A stretch of 20,265 nt of DNA from Chara braunii. Its lineage: Eukaryota; Streptophyta; Charophyceae; Charales; Characeae. Positions 7,474 through 16,585 of the stretch are shown here, one piece after another (the first letter of the stretch is position 1; each line of letters starts with the position of its first letter). The DNA lies in contig BFEA01000166.1 in assembly GCA_003427395.1 (NCBI GenBank), positions 563,539-583,803 on the forward strand, given 5' to 3'. The notes beneath the pieces were generated by a model, which saw only the letters and a program-made list of their open reading frames with translations, made no database searches and was not told the origin of the DNA. The position numbers and the translations under genes were made by a program.

Positions 7474-8298
7474 AACCACACCTAGTCCTCAAACGATGCA
7501 TGCCAAACACGGTGTATTCTTCTCAAGAGGATCTTCGATCTTCAATTCCAAACGAAAATATCTCCGACTAAAAGATCTTCAACAGAACTTCACTAGCGCA
7601 ATCCTCTCCATGCTCCTCCAACTCCCACGACATATAAACGTCTAAAACGACATCCCAACGAGTCCGCGCCTAAAGCTGCATCCTCAACATCTCCACAATC
7701 AAAGACTTCATACCTAAGATCAAGCGTGCTTCAGCACGCTGATCAAGCTTCATACCCAGTTTAAGAGCATCCTCCCGCAGACACGCCACACCCACACACC
7801 AACACACTTTCAACTCAGCACGCCAGCATAACCACATGTAACCCAACGGCCAGGAGTGGCAGGGGCGGATGAGACCAGTTGAGCATGGTGCCACAACCGT
7901 GGCGGCACCCGCCGCCGGACCTAGCCCGCAACATCACCACCTCACCTCACCCAAGCAGCATCGGGCTCTAGGGCCCAGTGCCCAGGGCAAATTACATCCC
8001 AGAGTAGCCAATAACAGGAACAATCGTGTTATCCTACCCCACCAGGAGCTAGGAGCCCTGTTCCCGAATGCATAGTCTTCATACCCATTACTCAAGCTTG
8101 ACACCAGCCTCTCTACCCCCTTCTACAACTGCCGACCCATGCCCCACCAAAACCAACAATCGGGAAATAACTCTAAAAGAGATTTAAGCGACAAAAAAAC
8201 CTTTATCCCCATCTACAAACTATCCACAAAAAAAGTAAACAAGATAATAGACAATCAAGCGACGGTAAAACAAAACCCAAACAAAACAAAAACCACAT
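7474..8298. other. Gene-less A/C-rich stretch with one hairpin and a retroposon-like block
   Basis: AGCGTGC-TTCA-GCACGCT (7723-7740) is a perfect 7-bp stem with a four-base loop. It has no T tract, so I do not call it a terminator. The block 7970-8042 is related to 6380-6452. Open frames at 7894-7670 (-), 7869-8075 (+) and 8139-8345 (+) have no domain wording and follow the base skew. Confidence 0.35.
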
Positions 8299-8410
8299 CA
8301 CTAAGGACAATCCACAAGGTCGACGATCAGAAACCCTCAGGCTAATTAAAACTATCCGAAACACCTACTTTGACGAGAATCTACAAGTCCAAAACTATCT
8401 GAAACACCTA
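8299..8410. repeat. Left arm of a dispersed inverted repeat (partner 10794-10904)
   Basis: The reverse complement of this block matches 10794-10904. Shared runs include GGGTTTCTGATCGTCGACCT, GGATAGTTTTAATTAG, GACTTGTAGATTCTCG and CAGATAGTTTTGGACTTG. The arm carries about one and a half copies of a ~45-bp unit (CTACTTTGACGAGAATCTAC...). Confidence 0.8.
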
Positions 8411-8735
8411 TTTGTGTGTTTGACTCCATGGGCTTCCCTCCAATCTGAGCAAATAAGTTCCCTAGCATTTGCCAAGACCAAGTTCATAACTGCTAAGTCT
8501 GAGTGAAACTTCTTCCTAAAAAATCTGTCATTTCTCAGGGTCCAGATGGAATACGCCGGATCGTCGCCTCGCAGGACGTAGCAACATAGACCCAGCCTCT
8601 CCCTACCTCTTTTGCATTGGTGACCGCTCCCTCCACTACGAAGAGTTCGTCCTGGTCGATTTTGACGTTCACCTGTCTCTTCCATAGCAGCTCCCACCAT
8701 GCCCAGATCATTTTGGATTCACACACTCCCACCAT
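8395..8735 (-). pseudogene. LINE ORF2 C-terminal relic (zf-RVT-like region)
   Basis: Two minus-strand phases complement each other. One (8735-8535) gives CESKMIWAWWELLWKRQVNV and onward. The other (8700-8395) continues with SIWTLRNDRFFRKKFHSDLA and onward. The I-W-x-x-R-N-D-x-x-F wording and the Trp-rich preceding stretch resemble the zinc-binding and C-terminal end of L1-type ORF2 proteins. A frameshift near 8560 and the lack of an RT upstream make it a relic. Assignment is by wording only. Confidence 0.45.
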
Positions 8736-8763
8736 AGATATGGAGTTGTTTCTTCTTTGAGAA

Positions 8764-9322
8764 AACTAGGGCACGGTCATGGTTTGAGTATCGAAATGCA
8801 TTTCAAACTGCAGTTTTCAGTTCCAGTCCCGTGGGGAGTGTACTACGCAGTCGAAAGAAACTCCGCTTTGAAGAAAAGTTGCACCGTGGAGTTTGGAACT
8901 GCAGTTCAGTCAGGCAGGTGGCCGTTTTTTTTTTTCTTGGTCGCGCTCCTCATTTCCCCCATACCCCTTTTTCGGTCGTGTGCCGTGCCGTGACTGGAAA
9001 AAAAAAAAAAACCATGGTCGGGCCACGACCAAAAAGTCACGGCCAAACCCCAGAGTGGCCGGGACGGGGGTGTGTGGGCCAGGGGTGTTTTTTTTGGGGG
9101 GGGGGGGGGGGGGGGAAGAAAGAAAAGAAAAAACAGTGGCGAACGACCGGAAAAAAAAAAAAAAAAACAGCCACCTGCCTTACTGAACTGCAGTTCCAAA
9201 CTGCGTGGTGTGACTTTTCTGTAAAGCGGAGTTTCTTTCGACTGCATAGTAAACTCCCCACGGGACTGGAATTAAAAACTACAGTTTGAAATGCATTTAG
9301 AGACTGCTTTTGCGCCCTAGTT
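8764..9322. mobile_element. Foldback element with ~175-bp terminal inverted repeats
   Basis: The left arm (8764-8945) and right arm (9151-9322) are inverse copies: AACTAGGGC at the tip, AAATGCATTTCAAACTG, GAAAGAAACTCCGCTTT, GTTTGGAACTGCAGTTC, GGCAGGTGGC. The centre adds a smaller palindrome (GCCGTGACT 8987-8995 with AGTCACGGC 9035-9043, and TGGTCG/CGACCA inside it), an A13 run and a run of 20 G (9096-9115). No transposase is encoded; the open frames are translations of homopolymers. TTCTTC lies just outside both tips as a possible target duplication. Confidence 0.75.
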
Positions 9323-10124
9323 CCCCCTTCTTCCTTTTTGCTGCATCCGAGTTTACCGCTCCACATCCATCTTGTTCCTTGCTAACCATTTGGAAGCGGG
9401 TACAACTCTAATTGATTAAAAATTTGCATTATTTGATATTATCTATAAACCCCTTTCATATCTCACGAGTTAATGTCACCTTATCCGTACTATTAGGTAA
9501 TAATATATATATAAATATGTATATAAAATTATTATAAATATATAACTTTTAGATTAATAATATTATACGATTGTAACCAGGCTAAACTATTAAATTTTAC
9601 TGATAAAATTTGTGTGAGTCCTTGCCACAACTTCTTCAGGCACGAAGTTGTGATTCGGGATACAGAGGTTGCTCTTTCTCTGACCTCCATCACCCACCTG
9701 ATCCTTCACTTCCAAGGCGAGCGATGAGGGTCTGACCTGGGCGTTGTACCCCACCCTAGGTCTATAATCTAGAAGGGTAGATATTTTTGGAGCAAACGGT
9801 CATCCGCCATCTAGAATGAAGTGGCAAGGAGGCTAGTTTATGTGACGGTTTTGTCTAAACAGGGCATTCTTATATTACCTTGTCCTTCTCTAGTATCTTC
9901 TTGGTCCTAACAAGAATTAAAGTTACTTTATAATTCAGTAAAGCCACCTGCTCCTCCGAGTGCGTAATTTTTATTGACTCGGAGAGCACCCCTGCCCCTC
10001 CACAATTGAACATGGCTTAATCACCATCATTTCCTGACTGTGTAAAATAACTTCAACTGTCAAAATTACAAAAATTATCCCTTATCGTCTACATCTCTGA
10101 CCCACTGACCCTTAGAAGCCTGAA
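9323..10124. other. Gene-less region, A/T-rich at 9410-9610, one hairpin
   Basis: The A/T-rich block holds TA-type low-complexity sequence (9505-9545). CACAACTTC/GAAGTTGTG (9626-9634 and 9644-9652) forms a perfect 9-bp stem with a 9-nt loop. No open frame of note on either strand and no known RNA recognised. Confidence 0.4.
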
Positions 10125-10203
10125 GGGAGGCTCTCAAAATGATTTTCTAATGCTCAAGAATACTATCAATGATTCTTGAACCTCTTTAAATTTGAGACCT
10201 CCC
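10125..10203. other. Nested imperfect hairpin of 79 nt
   Basis: The outer arms GGGAGGCTCTCAAA and TTTGAGACCTCCC pair over 13 bp with one bulge. An inner pair TCAAGAAT (10154-10161) and ATTCTTGA (10172-10179) is perfect. The unpaired stretches between them are 13-15 nt. It could be a structured RNA, a small foldback element or chance; no family is recognised. Confidence 0.35.
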
Positions 10204-10793
10204 GCAGATGATGCAACTTCATCTTCAGTTCAACATCGAACCTTCATTGTTCTTTTTTTTTTTTTTTTTAAACCCTTGTGCAAGGCATCTATCCCAGTGG
10301 TGGTAAGTTCCAACTGACGTATACCGCTTCCCTACGATCAAAAGAGAGGCAGGTACTAAGGAGTGTTGCCCAGTGGATTGTGTGAGAATTTAGATGCTCC
10401 TTGTCTTATTGTTGGGTTATATGGCAAATCCCCAAGTTATGTAGGAAATCAGGGTATGAGATATGAATATGATTGCATTGCAGTTTTGTTGGTGGTCGTG
10501 CCGTTTTAGGCGATTGTTTGTTTTTTGAGTTACCTTTTTTAGAGATGTCGTATTAGGCTTTTATTTGTTGTTTGCTTAACATGGAGTGTCACGTTCGGTG
10601 CAGGCGTGGGGAGATGATATCTGTAGATGGGGTATTGGATTTCGTTGGGCGATGTTTTCTTTGACCCTGCGTTTTTAGGTTGATGTCGTTTTGTATGAGT
10701 TGTGGATTTTTGAAATTGCATTGAAGGTAGGTGTTTAGGATGGTTATAATTAGGTTTCGTTGTATTCTCGAACTTGTAGATTCTTGTCAAAGT
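10204..10793. other. Gene-less G/T-rich stretch
   Basis: A T-run at about 10252-10269 is followed by AAACCCTTGTGCAAGGC, which contains a short palindrome. From about 10440 the + strand is strongly G/T-rich, the complement of the skew seen at 7100-8300. The minus-strand open frame 10790-10539 has biased composition and no motif. Confidence 0.35.
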
Positions 10794-10904
10794 AGGTGTT
10801 TCAGATAGTTTTGGACTTGTAGATTCTCGTTAAAGTAGGTGACACTGTTTCGGATAGTTTTAATTAGGGTTTCTGATCGTCGACCTTGAGGATTGTTCTT
10901 AGTG
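10794..10904. repeat. Right arm of a dispersed inverted repeat (partner 8299-8410)
   Basis: Inverse copy of 8299-8410. A ~45-bp unit (ACTTGTAGATTCTYGTYAAAGTAGGTG) appears here and just upstream at about 10771-10797, so this arm lies in a short tandem array. Confidence 0.8.
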
Positions 10905-12705
10905 ATTAAGGGTCCAACCACACTTTTTCTCTACCTCAGTGATCGGAGGAGGGTTGGATTCGCGGTTGGTTGGGGAGTATCCTTGGTGGTTAAGGTGCAG
11001 TGAGACTGCATTGTAACTGTCCAAGGTACTGGGACGATGAGAAACTTATCGTTGAGAACACCCTCCTGGAAGGTTATCTCACTAGATTCTTCCAGTGAAC
11101 CCGACCCTTATTCATTCGGACATTTGGGGAAGGATGCGAATCGTCATTTACTGGAATGGCCACAACTTGTGTAGTTGTGGGCCACATGTTTTGAGCTTCA
11201 ATGACAGTTATCTTTTATTGAATTAACATACCATTCGGCTTTCTTGAGTGAGCCGATCTAAAGCTCACTCGAGGTCAATTATTGACTTAGACTTCCCTTC
11301 ACATCTGTGTGAACCCACACTTGTTTGACCCCGTTCATTGAATGTTCGTTGAAAAGGCCAAGGAAATGTGTGTTCGCATATGAATGAGAAAGTCTGACTT
11401 GCGTATGGGGTTACATTCGTTTCTTTTAAACTTGTTTGTTTTGCTTTGAGTGCAGGTAGCTGAGGTAAAAAAAAATGTTTGAAAATGAGACTGATTATGC
11501 CTATTTGAGAAAAGAAAAATGATTGTCATGTTTGTACCTTTCGCGTGCCTGCATGATAAAAACATTCGCATTTTGAAGTGGATAATTACAACGGGTACTG
11601 TAGAAAAAACTCGTCAGTGTAATGAGGATGAAGATAATTAGACTTAATTTTTTTTCGAAGAATTGACCTTTCTATCCCGAATGACCTTGTCTACCTATAC
11701 ATGTTCAAATGATGCTCATTCTCCATCTCGTTCGATTTTTTTTTTGTCCAAGTTACCATCAACTTAAAAGAAATAACAATAACTGAAACTTACTCGCGGC
11801 GGACATGTTGTCTCTCTAGGCAGGATTTGGGGTGGGGGCTCGTTGCTTTAGGAGCCGGCCCTGTTATCGACCCAGAGTGAATCGTTCTACGGTGGGGTAC
11901 TTTGTCGATTTATGTGGAGACAGTCCAACTTCTGAGATTCGAGTTTTGTGCTCAGGTTAGGAGGAGCAGGAACCGATACCAGTTCCTAGAGGGAGAGACA
12001 TGCAACATTTCAAGTAATGCACCTGATCAAGAATCATTCGCAAAGCCGCCTATCATCCAAGAAGATTGGGAACATATGGAGACGGGTGTGTGCGTACCTA
12101 GTCATAGGTGCACTAGTGCGGAATGAACGACTTCAACAACGCGACTCGTCACGCCAGAGTACCCTGTCGGCTGCATCGTGGTTATTATCGAAGCCAACTC
12201 CACGTTTGCAGTTCGTTTCGATATAATTATATTTAATCGTTGTAACTTTTTTGAAGAGTGTCTAAAGAGACTAGGATTCATTTTTGGTTTCATGCTTGGT
12301 TGAAAACCTCCTAGTTGACCGACGTAGGCTTCGTACCTAGGAGATCAGCGCCCTAAGGGACGAACGGCGTTCGGGTTCGCTTGGCGTTTAACCAAACGTT
12401 TCTCATACTACAGCGAATCGAGCAAACGACCTTGGCTGGCTTACCTTCGTGATTGCATACAAAAACCTTCGCATGTGGGTCAGTAGCTCGGTAAGGATAT
12501 ACCCCTAAGGGTGGTGACAGCCCCTTAGGGAGGTAAGTTGTGCTCCGCGGGAACCTCTCCTGACGTAGGGGACCGTGAGAAGTACGCCTAGCACACCCGG
12601 CTAGAGTAGCGAAGGGACGACACAACCACCACCGTCTCGGCGGCTCGTGCGATTATTTTGCATTGTCTCCAAGTCGTTTCTTGTTTTCTTTTCGTTAACT
12701 CCTGA
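10905..12705. other. Long gene-less region with several hairpins
   Basis: Stem-loops are visible at 11158-11183 (GGCCACAACT with AGTTGTGGGCC), 11246-11270 (GAGTGAGC with GCTCACTC, extendable outward) and 12504-12529 (CCTAAGGG with CCCTTAGG). CTCCTAG/CTAGGAG at 12308-12343 is a looser pair. Around 10980-11030 TGGTGGTTAAGG followed by a TGCAG/CTGCA stem recalls a tRNA D-arm and anticodon arm, but no B box or acceptor stem follows. The 74-codon frame at 11902-12126 and frames at 12353-12866 (-) show no domain. Confidence 0.35.
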
Positions 12706-13805
12706 GTGACGTGGTCAGGAGGGCTCTCGCCTTTCGCGAGAAAGGCAGAAGCCGATGCGCTCGACACTGATATGCTAAGAGTCTTCAACAGTATCACGGA
12801 AGAGTCTAAACTGGGCAATATAACTATGGAAGGAATCATCACGGTGATGTATAACAAAGGAGACAAGAAATATGTTTGTAATTGGCGACCAATTTCCCTC
12901 GTGAATGTTGCGGGTAAGATCCTGGTTAACTATAGCAAGAAGATTAACACACTTAATGCATAAGCTGGTGACTCCTGACCAATCAAGATTTGTTACAGGC
13001 AGGCAGAGACTGGATAATGCAATGACTATATGTCAAGCGATTGAATTGATCAAACAAATAAACTATGATTTTACAGTAATTCACATTGACTTTGAGAAGA
13101 CATATGACAGGGTCAACTAAAATTTTGTCCAAAAAAACCCTTATGAGAGTGGGAAACAGTCACAACTTCATCAAGTGGTTATGGGCGTTGTACACCGGCT
13201 CACAAGGCAAAGTGCTAGTCAGTGGATTCATATTAATGCCCTTCACAATCTCTCGATTTTTACGCCAGGGGTGTTCGCTATCCCCCTCCCTGTTCATTAT
13301 TCAAATGAAAGTCCTACTCAACATGGTAAGGACCCACCCTCAGTTTAGCGGTTTCCCTGTGAACCCCTCGTATTCACAAAAAGTTTATGCACTAGCAAAT
13401 GACTTTTCGGCGATTTCAGAGAATTCATCGGACCCCCTGAATGCCTTGAGAAAATGCAATACAATATATAAAAAGGCATCTGAAAAGAATGTGAGATGGG
13501 AAAACCGGTAGCACTGTCTCTAAATGGGGAGAAACTAGCAGTGGACTGGGGTACCAAGACTCTTAAACACAATATGAACGATACCTAGGGATCCTGGTTT
13601 CATTATAGGACTGTACTAAAACCCAGGACTCGATCATCGATCAGAGGGTTAGGGACTCCTGTGCGAAATGGTCAATGAAGAAATCTTTGTCCCTCTTCGG
13701 ACGGGCATTGATATCTAATATATGTATCCTCTCTACTACCTGATACATGTTATCATTCAGACAATTATCTCAGAACTCGACATAACTGTCAGTGATTCGT
13801 CAACT
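12706..13805 (+). pseudogene. Non-LTR (L1/Tx1-type) reverse transcriptase relic
   Basis: RT motifs follow in order across shifting phases. In 12706-12963: GIITVMYNKGDKK...NWRPISL. In 12905-13120: DQSRFVTGRQRLDNA and motif A IHIDFEKTYDRV. In 13086-13511: RQGCSLSPSLF (motif B) and a YADD-box counterpart ALAND (13389-13403), with Asn in place of the first Asp. In a fourth phase from 13582: YLGIL and SLSLFGRALISN, the thumb wording of L1/Tx1-like elements. At least three frameshifts and several stops show it is dead. No endonuclease domain precedes it. 5' and 3' ends are not definable. Confidence 0.8.
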
Positions 13806-13963
13806 CCCTAGTAGGTGAAGCGATGGGCCGTAGCCTTCTCCTGGTCTATCTTTTATATCCTCTTGTTGAATTTTTTGTTGGATGACGTATTCCTCGCTGG
13901 TCGTTGGTAAGCTGCTTTGTATCCATCATGATCGTGGCCCTGTCGTCCTAAGCCAGACTGTCT

Positions 13964-14965
13964 TCATTCCAGTTCTCTGTCTAATCTCAATGATTGTGGA
14001 ATCTCTAGAATTGATGTGACTGACCATTCCTTTCGGTGTAGCCATACGGGCATGAGAGATAGCGGAGCAAAGTGTTCTTCATTCCTCCAGTCTCCACTTC
14101 GGATGTGTGCACGATCCATGGCACCAACCTGTTGTTGCACCTGTCTGGATAACCATTTCTGCAAATCTTGTCCTTTGTTTACGTTCAATCTTGTGTTGTC
14201 GGGGTCGAGGCTTTATCGGTTCTGGTTTGCCAAAGAACTCATGTGGCTTGGAGCGCGCCCCGCTTGGTCTGACTGTTGAACTGTTTGCTCTTGCCTGTGG
14301 TCCTGTTAACGACCCTCTTGATTTCCTTGAGATCCAGTGTGTCCCTATCTTAGCACCATTCCTGCCTTTCCTCCTGCTTGTTGATTCCTGCTGCAGAGGT
14401 GTTGCTAGAACCGTTCTCTATGACCGCCGGCTATTGGCCTCCCTTACCTTCTTACTTATTCATCTTGTCTCATCCTCGGGCAATTTTCCTCCATGTGGAA
14501 GTACCATTTACACTTTCTGCACCAATCGGTATAAGGCGTAGCGATCTCCATTTTCCTTCTCACCCCACTTGGGGACTCGATGATGAGATTATCATCCACA
14601 TTCAATCTCTATTACTCCTGAGGATGCATCGTTCGTATCTCCTGAAATACACCCCTGACTTCCCAGAGCATGCAGTAATATGCGTCCAGCTGTACACACA
14701 AAGTTGTGACGGACTGTTCTCTGCAACCACGCGACTCTCTGCGCAAGGCTACTTCGGAGGTTGAATCGGGATGACCCGTCGAATTGCATGGATGCTCTTG
14801 CTTTTTTTTTTTGAATTGAGGCTGGTATGGTCCCATGACGGTTGGTAGTTGATCGCGCCTTAGTGAGCGAGGAGGATAACTGTTGCCATAACTTTTTTCT
14901 TGTTCTGCTGTGGAAATGAGAATTTTGGCGCGATCGTCGCATGGAAAATCTTTTTGAATTTTCAA
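13964..14965 (-). pseudogene. LINE ORF1-like relic with CCHC zinc knuckle
   Basis: On the minus strand one phase runs from 14965 to 13964 with stops at 14612-14614, 14609-14611, 14456-14458 and several further on. The key motif is CRKCKWYFHMEENC (C-x2-C-x4-H-x4-C), encoded at 14521-14480 and preceded by TPYTDW. This matches the knuckle context of plant-type L1 ORF1 proteins. The downstream part (14188-13964) is Gln/Arg-rich. An overlapping phase at 15023-14592 is open but carries no motif. It faces the LINE RT relic tail to tail, so the two are either separate insertions or one inverted element. Confidence 0.55.
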
Positions 14966-15658
14966 CTGATGTCGAGTCCCCTCGGCTCTCAGAATTTTCT
15001 CCTCTTGGAATTTCTTTTTGCAATTAGGATTTAGGCTAGGAATTTAGGTGCATCGCAATTTTGTTGCACGACGATTCTTGCTTGTGCACGCTTTGCCGCG
15101 TCACGATCTGTGCTCTGACTTTTTCGCGCCTTAATCTTTCGTGTAACTGTAATTATTTTCTTGGCAGGCATGGCTGTAACTGTAATCCTCTCTTTCTTGA
15201 TATCTTCGTTGTGCCCCCGCACGAGAATACTTTCCCCCCTGTTCTATTGGCCCGAACGATTACATGACTTGATCGATGTGTGGAGTGTGGCTACCTCCCC
15301 CACGCCGTGGCCTGGCCATGCAGTCGTAGGCACTTCCTACCTCCTTCTCCTCTCCCACTCGGGCACAATCCCGGGTATCTCGGGCAAACACTCATGCTAT
15401 AAATTTTGCAAGCGCGATAAACTCGCTTTCTATGAATTTTGGAGTTACTAGCGCGGTTGAAAGGATCGGCTAACGAGCAAGAGTCGGAAGGTGAGTAGAA
15501 AGTTGGGCAATCCGACAAGCTGGTGCGGGATGTGCGGGATTGGTGTGTGGCCGCAACGGACTGTGGCACACGGACGAACTTGACTTGCATGTTAGGGCTA
15601 AGCAGGGTGACAACTCTATATGGGTGCGTGGCGACGGACTGCCCGCATCGAGATGGTG

Positions 15659-15660
<2 letters not shown>
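14966..15660. other. Gene-less stretch
   Basis: Short open frames on both strands (for example 15031-15222 on the minus strand and 15061-15451 on the plus strand) lack domain wording. I see no repeat copies of other parts of the window here. Confidence 0.3.
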
Positions 15661-15709
<49 letters not shown>

Positions 15710-15712
15710 NGG

Positions 15713-15791
<79 letters not shown>
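15661..15791. repeat. (GA)n microsatellite
   Basis: About 130 bp of GA dinucleotides with an N at 15710 followed by GGGGGA and one GGGA interruption near the right end. The long Arg-Glu or Ser-Leu open frames across it are translations of the repeat. It directly precedes the gypsy relic and may have replaced its upstream part. Confidence 0.95.
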
Positions 15792-15792
<1 letters not shown>

Positions 15793-15865
15793 CGATAATG
15801 TGTTGGAATGGTGCTTTTCCTCGATTCTTTTGAGTAATTTTTTATATCTGACGCAAGTGATTCGT

Positions 15866-16486
15866 TAAGGAGGAGGACCATCCAAAAACGACGTTTGTGT
15901 TGTTCGAAGGCGCCTAACAATGGATTCGTTGCCCCATGGGAATATGCAATGCACCAGCTACCTTCCAGAGAGCAATGAACGTCACGTTCCAGAATTTCGT
16001 CAACAAGACCAGCCTGACCCAGGGAATGATTATTTTTTGTGTCATGTGTACATGAACGACATTCTGGTGTATTCTGAATCATTTCACGGGCACCTACAAC
16101 ACATCGAATGGACACTTGGGGCTTTACGGGACGCTGGTTTCAAGATCGCATTAGATAAAAGCGAGTTCTTCCTCTCCGAGATCTCGTTCCTAGAGTCTGT
16201 TGTGACCCGAGGGGGCTTGAGACCGGATTCGAGGAAAGTCAAGGCAGCTCGAGATGCCCCCACACCCACGACGTTGACGCAGGTTCGATCCTTTCTGGGA
16301 CTGACCTCATGCTACCGGTGGTTCGTCAAGGGATTCGCGGTAATCGCTCGACCTCTGATGAACCTCCTACGGAAGGATCAGCCGTTGAAGTGGGACCGGG
16401 AGTGCGAACGGGGCTTTCTCCCTTTCAAATAGGCCTTGGCCTCCGCGCCAATTTTGATTCGGCTCGACCCTGAAAATAAATTTATA
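15866..16486 (+). pseudogene. Ty3/gypsy pol relic, left part: reverse transcriptase and start of RNase H
   Basis: In one phase KTTFVLFEGA, a stop, then CPMGICNAPATFQRAMN is the RT segment before motif C. A frameshift at the T-run near 16031 moves the frame to YMNDILVYS (16049-16075), the YxDD box with Asn for the first Asp (16055-16057). The connection follows (FKIALDKSEF, VRSFLGLTSCYRWF, GFAVIARPL). A stop at 16430-16432 precedes the start of RNase H, which is cut at 16486 by an inserted DNA transposon. Gag, protease and the RT N-terminus are not visible. Confidence 0.85.
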
Positions 16487-16585
16487 CCTAGGTTACCAGT
16501 GGTCCGGAGACCGGACGTCAAGTACCCCCGTCGTCCGGATTTCCGGACGACGACTTTTTGACACTAATATATATATATATATATG

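Noticed and set aside
7723-7740. Intrinsic terminator
   Set aside because: There is a stem-loop but no T tract, no upstream gene, and the sequence is eukaryotic.
8831-9366. Several overlapping 100-150-codon frames in all phases
   Set aside because: They are translations of the foldback arms and the A, T and G homopolymers.
10975-11045. tRNA gene or tRNA-derived SINE head
   Set aside because: Only an A-box-like TGGTGGTTAAGG and one arm are visible; no T-arm GTTCGA or acceptor stem.
12706-14965. Twin-priming 5' inversion of one LINE
   Set aside because: Twin priming inverts the 5' part and keeps the 3' part in sense; here the ORF1-like part is on the far side of the RT, which does not fit.
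15291-16115. Long minus-strand frame and plus-strand Arg-Glu frames across (GA)n
   Set aside because: They are translations of the dinucleotide repeat; the gypsy RT on the plus strand explains the right part.
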